From: Prevotellaceae bacterium
Lineage (GTDB): Bacteria; Bacteroidota; Bacteroidia; Bacteroidales; Bacteroidaceae
Length of the DNA: 6,637 nucleotides
Assembly (NCBI GenBank): GCA_021153165.1
Contig: JAGKTZ010000085.1
Location: forward strand, 1 to 6,637
Direction: 5' to 3'
Position numbers and translations under genes: made by a program
The notes under the pieces: model-generated
What the model saw: only the letters and a program-made list of their open reading frames with translations
The model's database searches: none
What the model was told of the DNA's origin: nothing
Shown: piece after piece, positions 1 through 5,171 of the stretch
Layout of the letters: every line of letters starts with the position of its first letter
Position numbering within the stretch: the stretch's first letter is position 1

Positions 1-21
1 CCTTATTATTTATATTATAAC

Positions 22-1695
22 ATGGAACAGTATAAGGACTTTGTTTCCTATATCGAAGAAACAATCAAAAAGTATTGGGATTTAGACTCTCTGACTGATT
101 ATGAAGGCAGCACTTTCCAATACAAGGACGTAGCTCGCAAAATTGAGAAGTTGCACATTTTGTTTGAAAATGCAGGTGTTGTAAAGGGAGATAAAATTGC
201 GCTTTGCGGTCGTAATAGTGCGAACTGGGCAGTAGCATTTTTGGCGACATTATCATACGGAGCAGTCGTAGTGCCCATCTTGCATGAATTCAAGCCCGAG
301 CAAGTACACAATATCGTCAACCACTCTGATGCAAAACTACTCTTCGTCGGAGACCAAGTTTGGCCAGGCCTCGTAGCAGACGAAATGCCAAACCTTGAAG
401 GCATCGTGAATATCCCCGACTATTCGTTGTTGGTGAGCCGTACTGAAAAGTTGACAGAGGCTCGTGAACGTCTCAACGAATTTTTTGGTAAGAAATATCC
501 TAAGTACTTCCGTCCAGAACACGTCGTCTACCCCAATCATCCAGGACCAGAAGAATTGGCAATCATCAACTATACATCTGGTACAACAAGCAACTCTAAG
601 GGTGTGATGGTACCCTATCGTGCTGTTTGGTCAAACTTGGAATTTGCACGCGAAGCTATTGGTGTGAACCTCAAAGCAGGTGATTCTGTCATCTCAATGC
701 TCCCATTGGCACACACATATGGCATGTCTTTCGAATTTATCTTCGAATTCATGCACGGTGTGCACATCTATTTCTTGACACGTGTACCTTCGCCCAAACT
801 TATCTTCAAGGCATTCGCCGACATCAAGCCTCATCTTGTCGTGTCAGTACCTTTGATTATCGAAAAGATTATCAGAAAGAGCGTATTGCCTAAGTTACAA
901 ACGCCAAGTATGAAGCTTCTGCTTAAACTCCCTGTCATCAATCAAAAGATCCTTGACAAAGTTCGCACACAATTGGTTGAAGCATTTGGTGGACGTTTCT
1001 ATGAAGTTGTAGTAGGTGGAGCTGCATTCAATAGCGAAATCGAACAATTCCTCCATAAGATTGGCTTCCCTTTCACCGTAGGTTATGGTGCGACAGAATG
1101 TGCTCCAATCATTACATACGCAGACTGGAAAATCGCAAAACCTACTTCTTGTGGTCAGGCAGTACCTCGTATGGAAGTAAAGATTGATAGTCCAGATCCC
1201 GAAAACGTAGTAGGACAAATTTTAGTTCGCGGTGCAAACGTGATGTTAGGATACTACAAAAATCCTGAAGCAACAGCTGAAGCCTTGGATAAGGATGGTT
1301 GGTACCACACTGGTGACTTGGGCGTGATCGACAAGGATGGTTTCCTCTATATCCGTGGTCGTTGCAAGAATATGTTGCTTGGTTCTAATGGTCAGAACAT
1401 CTATCCAGAAGAAATCGAAGACAAACTCAATACGTTGCCTTACGTGACAGAAAGCATCGTCATCCAAAAGAATGAAAGACTTTACGCTTTGATTTATCCT
1501 GACTATGACGAAGCAAAAAAGGATGGTCTCGACGAAAATGCGCTTCATGCACAAATGGAACAAAATCGCAAGGACCTCAACCAGATGATCAACAACTACG
1601 AACAAATCGCTGGTTTCAAACTCTACCAAGAGGAATTCGAAAAAACTCCAAAGCGCAGTATCAAACGTTTCCTCTACGAAAACGCAGAAGTGTAA
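22..1695 (+). CDS. AMP-forming long-chain acyl-CoA synthetase (FadD-like)
   Basis: A 557-residue member of the ANL (AMP-binding) superfamily, a usual length for bacterial fatty-acid CoA ligases. It should activate a carboxylic acid, probably a fatty acid, to an acyl-adenylate and then to acyl-CoA in the cytoplasm or at the inner face of the membrane. Core motifs are present in order: the phosphate-binding loop YTSGTTSNSKG at 184-194, GYGATE at 354-359, WYHTGDLG at 427-434 with the ATP-ribose-binding Asp432, the hinge region IRGRCKN with Arg447, and the C-terminal TPKRSIKR with Lys548 as likely catalytic lysine. There is no signal peptide or clear membrane segment. The ATG at 22 gives a normal N-terminus. 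Only 21 AT-rich bases precede it, so its promoter lies outside the window. Codon use favours GGT, CGT and GAA, unlike the GGC/GCC-rich gene at 5172, which suggests good expression. Substrate chain length cannot be read from sequence, and an acyl-ACP synthetase role is possible. Confidence 0.9.
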   Translation: MEQYKDFVSYIEETIKKYWDLDSLTDYEGSTFQYKDVARKIEKLHILFENAGVVKGDKIALCGRNSANWAVAFLATLSYGAVVVPILHEFKPEQVHNIVNHSDAKLLFVGDQVWPGLVADEMPNLEGIVNIPDYSLLVSRTEKLTEARERLNEFFGKKYPKYFRPEHVVYPNHPGPEELAIINYTSGTTSNSKGVMVPYRAVWSNLEFAREAIGVNLKAGDSVISMLPLAHTYGMSFEFIFEFMHGVHIYFLTRVPSPKLIFKAFADIKPHLVVSVPLIIEKIIRKSVLPKLQTPSMKLLLKLPVINQKILDKVRTQLVEAFGGRFYEVVVGGAAFNSEIEQFLHKIGFPFTVGYGATECAPIITYADWKIAKPTSCGQAVPRMEVKIDSPDPENVVGQILVRGANVMLGYYKNPEATAEALDKDGWYHTGDLGVIDKDGFLYIRGRCKNMLLGSNGQNIYPEEIEDKLNTLPYVTESIVIQKNERLYALIYPDYDEAKKDGLDENALHAQMEQNRKDLNQMINNYEQIAGFKLYQEEFEKTPKRSIKRFLYENAEV

Positions 1696-1743
1696 TTCAA
1701 AAAAGAGTAGCAGATATAAATATCAATATATCATAACAACAGC

Positions 1744-1775
1744 AAAGACATCGGCAGCAACCTGTCGATGTCTTT
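1744..1775 (+). terminator. Strong hairpin between convergent genes, probable bidirectional terminator
   Basis: The arms 1744-1757 and 1762-1775 pair over 14 bases around a CAAC tetraloop. In the + strand RNA there is a single G-U wobble (1754 with 1765). The outer pairs are A-T, so the hairpin begins AAAG and ends CTTT and supplies a short T run in either direction. The flanking sequence is AT-rich but has no long uridine tract. It lies 48 bases after the stop of the acyl-CoA synthetase gene and 37 bases beyond the stop of the AraC gene on the other strand, which is where a shared terminator is expected. On the minus strand the wobble becomes a C-A mismatch, so the structure should be somewhat stronger for + strand transcripts. 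Confidence 0.8.
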
Positions 1776-1812
1776 ATTATATTGTATCTTATATCAAGAA
1801 GCGTGTTTATGA

Positions 1813-2649
1813 TTATTTCCCCTTGCGATATTCCATGGGAGAAACACCTACGTGTGTCTTAAAATATTTACCAAAGAAAGAGACATTTGGAAAATCCATC
1901 TGCATAGCAATTTCCTTGATGCTCTTGTCTGTATATTTCAATTGACGTTTAGCCTCCTTCACTATAGCCTCGTTTATCCATACAGAAGCCGTCTTACCTG
2001 TCACTTGCTTGCTCACCGAACTTAAATACTTCGGCGTGATAAAAAGCCTTTGCGCGTATGCCGATACAGAGCGAGACTTTATTTTGTCCGTTGCCAACAT
2101 TTTCATAAAGTCTTTGAAAAGCCTTTCTCCCTGTTTTACATATCTGCAATCATCACTTTGGGGATCACGCTCTATCATACTCAGACATTCGTAGAGTATT
2201 GCTGTAAACAGTGCATTGGCAATTTCTTTGTAATATTCCTTTTCCGGTTGACTTGCTGTTGCTTCAAGTATATCTACATACTTCATCAGGGTCGCGGAAG
2301 CCAAGTCTGTAATTGGAATTATCGGTTGACTGTAGAGATGAAAGAAATCATTGACCACCTTTACTTTATTGGGCAATGTATGATTGATAATCTCGTGACG
2401 TATATACAACGCTACGCCCACGAAATCATCACTGCATCGACATTCAAGCAGTTGCTGCTGAGGCAGACATATCAATAGATGTTTGGCTGGAACCTGATAA
2501 GTTTTTTCTTCCAACCTCATTTGTAATTCCCCACCCCGTACGAAAAGCAACATCATATAGTCTGCCAGAGAATAATTCTCAAGCATTTGTTGCTTCACAT
2601 CATTTATTACGACGACATCTTTGTCGAAGTAAACAATCTTCTTATTCAT
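1813..2649 (-). CDS. AraC-family transcriptional regulator
   Basis: A 278-residue protein with the standard AraC/XylS layout. The N-terminal half (about 1-170) is an effector-binding or dimerisation region that looks cupin-like. The C-terminal DNA-binding domain (about 180-276) contains two helix-turn-helix units. The first is around 193-215 (SVSAYAQRLFITPKYLSSV). The second is around 243-264 (SIKEIAMQMDFPNVSFFGKYF) and is followed by the family signature GVSPMEYRK at 268-276. The ATG at 2649 gives a full-length protein. No Shine-Dalgarno is seen, only an AT-rich leader. The gene starts 37 bases after the ribonuclease Z stop on the same strand. I find no TAnnTTTG promoter in the gap, so read-through from rnz is likely. 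No neighbouring metabolic or transport gene reveals its effector or target, and the N-terminal half is too divergent to assign a ligand. Confidence 0.92.
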   Translation of the reverse strand: MNKKIVYFDKDVVVINDVKQQMLENYSLADYMMLLFVRGGELQMRLEEKTYQVPAKHLLICLPQQQLLECRCSDDFVGVALYIRHEIINHTLPNKVKVVNDFFHLYSQPIIPITDLASATLMKYVDILEATASQPEKEYYKEIANALFTAILYECLSMIERDPQSDDCRYVKQGERLFKDFMKMLATDKIKSRSVSAYAQRLFITPKYLSSVSKQVTGKTASVWINEAIVKEAKRQLKYTDKSIKEIAMQMDFPNVSFFGKYFKTHVGVSPMEYRKGK

Positions 2650-2686
2650 TTCTATATTTGTTTATATGTTAATTCTCGGTTATACT

Positions 2687-3601
2687 TTATACCTCCACCA
2701 CCAACCCCTCGTTAGCCAAAATAGCATTATCAAAAACAGATTTAGCCTCTTCTAAGAACAATTGATCGTCGTCATATCTCGAGGAGTAGTGTCCCAACAT
2801 CAAACTCTTTGCATCTGCTTGTTTAGCAAATTCTGCCGCTTGTTTGGCGGTGGAATGAAAGGTCTGTTTGGCACGGGTTTTATCCTTATCAAGAAACGTA
2901 GACTCATGAAATAATAAATCAACGCCCTTTACCAACTTTGCATTTTCAGGCAAATAAATAGTATCGGAAAGATAGGCATAGGCACGCGCTGGTTCAGCTG
3001 GTGTCACAAGTCGTTCATGTGCGAAGAACTTTCCGTCTTCCGTGGTCCAACCCTCGCCTTCCTTAATATTATTTATAGCATAATGCGGTATCTTCAAGTA
3101 GTCTATCATATCGCGCTTGATATGTGGCAGAGATTGCGCCTCGCGAAACAAATAACCGCAGCAAGGCACTCTGTGCTTCAACGGAATTGTAGTGACCGAG
3201 ACAGAGCGGTCTGCAAAGACAACCTCACTTTGTTTCGTCGACACTTCGTGCATCACGACAGTATAGGGAATGCCTTGGCAGAAGAAGTCGAGTTGTGGTT
3301 GCATAGCTGCCTTCAATCCCACAGGACCATAAACGTGCAGATCGGAGGTTCTGCCTTGTAGGCCAAAGGTCGATATCAAACCAACCAAACCGAAACAATG
3401 ATCACCGTGCAGATGAGACAAGAAGATATGATTGAGATTGGCAAACTTCAAATGACTCTTTCGGCATTGCAACTGCGTACCTTCTCCACAATCCACCATA
3501 AACAATTTTCCCCTCAGGCTGACTACTTGCGAGGAAGGTAGGTGATGGCGTGTTGGCAAAGCACTACCACACCCTAAGATGTGCACTTGAAATTTTTCCA
3601 T
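2687..3601 (-). CDS. rnz: Ribonuclease Z (tRNA 3' endonuclease)
   Basis: A 304-residue short-form RNase Z, the zinc-dependent metallo-beta-lactamase-fold enzyme that cuts the 3' trailer from precursor tRNAs. The length matches the roughly 305-residue bacterial enzymes. Visible landmarks are the N-terminal LGCGSALPT (9-17), the metal-binding HLHGDH motif (63-68, with the SH before it), His143 in LKHRVPCCGYLF, the SDT motif with Asp213, FHEST (231-235), the conserved HST (249-251) and the late metal ligand His271 in LGHYSSRY. All expected catalytic and zinc-binding positions appear intact. The ATG at 3601 places the first beta strand as in other family members, so no downstream start is plausible. 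Only four bases separate a good promoter -7 box from this ATG (see the promoter entry), which implies an almost leaderless transcript. The AraC regulator follows 37 bases downstream and is probably co-transcribed. Confidence 0.95.
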   Translation of the reverse strand: MEKFQVHILGCGSALPTRHHLPSSQVVSLRGKLFMVDCGEGTQLQCRKSHLKFANLNHIFLSHLHGDHCFGLVGLISTFGLQGRTSDLHVYGPVGLKAAMQPQLDFFCQGIPYTVVMHEVSTKQSEVVFADRSVSVTTIPLKHRVPCCGYLFREAQSLPHIKRDMIDYLKIPHYAINNIKEGEGWTTEDGKFFAHERLVTPAEPARAYAYLSDTIYLPENAKLVKGVDLLFHESTFLDKDKTRAKQTFHSTAKQAAEFAKQADAKSLMLGHYSSRYDDDQLFLEEAKSVFDNAILANEGLVVEV

Positions 3602-3605
3602 GACG

Positions 3606-3638
3606 CAAATTTACAAGAAAATCAACAGAAAACTCAAA
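3606..3638 (-). promoter_or_regulatory. Bacteroidetes-type promoter for rnz
   Basis: Read on the minus strand, TTTG (3638-3635) is followed by 21 bases and then TAAATTTG (3613-3606). This matches the Bacteroidetes sigma-70 pattern of a -33 TTTG, 19-21 bases, and a -7 TAnnTTTG. Only four bases lie between the -7 box and the rnz start codon at 3601, so the transcript start should fall at or within a few bases of the ATG. A 10-base AT palindrome (3637-3646) overlaps the -33 box, but given the AT content this may be chance. Confidence 0.7.
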
Positions 3639-3742
3639 TTTAAATTGAAGTTTTTTATTTCTTTTTGTCCTTATTATAAAATATTCAAGATAATTTACAT
3701 TTAGGATTGAAGTTATCGGTAAAAAAGTAATCAGTGTAAAGA

Positions 3743-3773
3743 TTTGATTAGCCACAAAAAATATGTAACTTTG
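3743..3773 (+). promoter_or_regulatory. Bacteroidetes-type promoter for the DUF151-rsmE operon
   Basis: TTTG (3743-3746), 19 bases, then TAACTTTG (3766-3773) is a full match to the Bacteroidetes -33/-7 consensus. Transcription should begin near 3776-3780, leaving an AT-rich leader of about 20 bases before the TTG start at 3797. No other promoter of this form was found before 5172, so this site probably drives the DUF151 gene, rsmE and the kinase-RapZ fusion together. It is divergent from the rnz promoter about 130 bases away. Confidence 0.8.
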
Positions 3774-3796
3774 CGAAGATTAAAAACCGCAAAGCA

Positions 3797-4369
3797 TTGG
3801 AAGAAAAATCTCATAGACTGCAGCCAATTGGTTTAACCCAGGGTGTATCGCTGCAAAACGTTCACATGATTATGTTTCGCGAAGAAGAAACTGGTCGGCT
3901 TGCCCCACTGCTTATCTCTGCTAGAGAAAGCAAAACTATAGGGCGTGCCATGTACGAGCATGACTTTTCAACGATCACGCTTACTCTGAGATTGGCGCAC
4001 CATTTTGACATTTATCTGGACTATGTGAAAATACATTTTTCGCCAAAGGGAGCTGTGTCTTCAATACTTTACTTCAAATCTGAGCGTGAGGAAAAACACA
4101 TCACTACAAATATTGCTGACGGCGTAGCTGCTGCTATCAATCAGCAGGTCCCCATCATTATTTCCGAAGAAGATTTTAATCAGCGCATCCTCAGACATCA
4201 AGCCGAGGGCAGAGTTTCCGTTCCCATTTCCGAGATGACTTCTGACCTACTACAGGAAGCTTTAAAGTCTGCGGTAGAGGAAGAAAATTACGAACTCGCC
4301 TCAATCATCAGAGACGAAATCAGATATCGCGACACCAACAACGGCGACGACGAAATCAATCCCACTTAA
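3797..4369 (+). CDS. Divergent DUF151 (bifunctional nuclease family) protein with C-terminal UVR motif
   Basis: A 190-residue protein. Residues about 5-130 resemble the DUF151 domain: a hydrophobic LAPLLISARESKTIG segment (35-49), LAHHFDIYLDYVKIH (66-80), and a helix with ADGVAAAINQQVPI (107-120). Residues about 150-177 form a UVR (UvrB/UvrC-interaction type) motif, ALKSAVEEENYELASIIRDE. DUF151 plus UVR is the layout of the plant 'bifunctional nuclease' proteins and their bacterial relatives. Nuclease activity has been reported for some members, but the role in bacteria is unclear. The usual DUF151 signatures RPLTHDL and D-x-RPSDA are not recognisable here, so activity should not be assumed. 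The start is TTG: the frame opens after a TAG at 3749 and contains no ATG before residue 24, which would cut into the domain. A consensus promoter ends 23 bases upstream. rsmE follows after 31 bases. Confidence 0.75.
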   Translation: MEEKSHRLQPIGLTQGVSLQNVHMIMFREEETGRLAPLLISARESKTIGRAMYEHDFSTITLTLRLAHHFDIYLDYVKIHFSPKGAVSSILYFKSEREEKHITTNIADGVAAAINQQVPIIISEEDFNQRILRHQAEGRVSVPISEMTSDLLQEALKSAVEEENYELASIIRDEIRYRDTNNGDDEINPT

Positions 4370-4400
4370 TCACAAAAACACTTTGCTACATTAATATAAT

Positions 4401-5117
4401 ATGAAGGAAGTCCATCTTTTTTATGCACCTGAAATCGCCACTAATCCCAGTTTGCCACAAGAGGAAGCCACCCACGCCGTTCGCGTATTGAGAATGAAAG
4501 AGGGCGACGAGGTCTTGGTGACAGATGGTGTAGGCAATTTCTATGAATGCAGCATTGCCTTCACCACCTCCAAAGCCTGCACGCTCAATATCGAGCGTTC
4601 CTATCCTGCGCCACGTTCCTGGCACGGCAATATCCATTTGGCTGTAGCGCCAACAAAGAACATGGACCGCATGGAGTGGCTGGCTGAAAAAGCTACAGAA
4701 ATCGGATGGGACAGACTATCCTTTATCCTGTGCAAGAACTCTGAGCGGAAAGTCATCAAGACTGAAAGAATCGAAAAGATCGTAGTCTCAGCAATGAAGC
4801 AAAGCCACAAAGCACACAAGCCTGTAGTGGAAGAATTAGTCACCTTCAAACAATTTATTTCCAAGCCTTGGGAGGGGAAAAAATATATCGCACATTGTTT
4901 GTCGGAAAGTGGGTCTCTGCCTTTCCTTTATGACATTCTGGAAGCCGAGGGCGACGCCACTGTGCTCATCGGACCCGAGGGCGATTTCTCTGCCGAAGAG
5001 GTGGCTATGGCAGAACAAGCAGGTTTTCAATCTATCAGTTTAGGCGAGAGCAGACTTCGCACCGAGACGGCAGCGCTCGTCGCTACCTATCAAATGAATC
5101 TGGCCAAGCGCAAATAA
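4401..5117 (+). CDS. rsmE: 16S rRNA (uracil1498-N3)-methyltransferase RsmE
   Basis: A 238-residue RsmE, the SAM-dependent SPOUT-class enzyme that methylates N3 of U1498 in helix 44 of 16S rRNA near the decoding centre. The N-terminal part (about 1-70) is the PUA-like RNA-binding region, with HAVRVLRMKEGDEV and DGVGNFYE. The C-terminal part carries the knotted methyltransferase motifs: WLAEKATEIG near 93-102, IGPEGDFS around 190-197, and SLGESRLRTETAALVA around 213-228, which forms the cofactor-binding knot. Length is typical and no key motif is missing. The ATG at 4401 directly precedes the usual HLFYAP start. No Shine-Dalgarno is present and the leader is AT-rich. It lies 31 bases after the DUF151 gene and 54 bases before the kinase-RapZ fusion gene, on the same strand, which is consistent with one operon. 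Confidence 0.96.
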   Translation: MKEVHLFYAPEIATNPSLPQEEATHAVRVLRMKEGDEVLVTDGVGNFYECSIAFTTSKACTLNIERSYPAPRSWHGNIHLAVAPTKNMDRMEWLAEKATEIGWDRLSFILCKNSERKVIKTERIEKIVVSAMKQSHKAHKPVVEELVTFKQFISKPWEGKKYIAHCLSESGSLPFLYDILEAEGDATVLIGPEGDFSAEEVAMAEQAGFQSISLGESRLRTETAALVATYQMNLAKRK

Positions 5118-5171
5118 GGATTCACATCGATTAGCACATCTCACATCATTCACACACAATCATTGCTCCAC
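5118..5171 (+). other. C-rich, G-poor spacer between rsmE and the kinase-RapZ gene
   Basis: From 5121 to 5171 I count 18 C and 3 G in 51 bases, with repeated CACAT and TCACA words and a short CA run (5151-5158). No hairpin and no TAnnTTTG promoter is seen. On the + strand RNA this is an unstructured, C-over-G stretch of the kind Rho can load on, right after a stop codon. It could equally be plain low-complexity spacer. Confidence 0.35.

Noticed and set aside
2050..2478. A 142-codon + strand frame opposite the AraC gene.
   Set aside because: The minus strand has an unambiguous AraC regulator. The antisense translation has no domain and is rich in Cys and Phe, with no promoter upstream.
3664..3698. 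A possible extra + strand promoter with TTTG at 3664-3667 and TAATTTAC at 3691-3698.
   Set aside because: The -7 box has two mismatches in its TTTG half and the spacer is 23 bases, outside the usual 19-21. The downstream site at 3743-3773 is a full match.
3644..3714. A 9-base direct repeat, ATTGAAGTT, at 3644-3652 and 3706-3714 in the divergent intergenic region.
   Set aside because: It is short, occurs in very AT-rich DNA, has only two copies, and does not line up with either promoter, so chance is the simpler explanation.
4370..4400. A possible promoter in the DUF151-rsmE gap, where TTTG occurs at 4382-4385.
   Set aside because: No TAnnTTTG box follows at the right distance, and the 31-base gap fits simple co-transcription.
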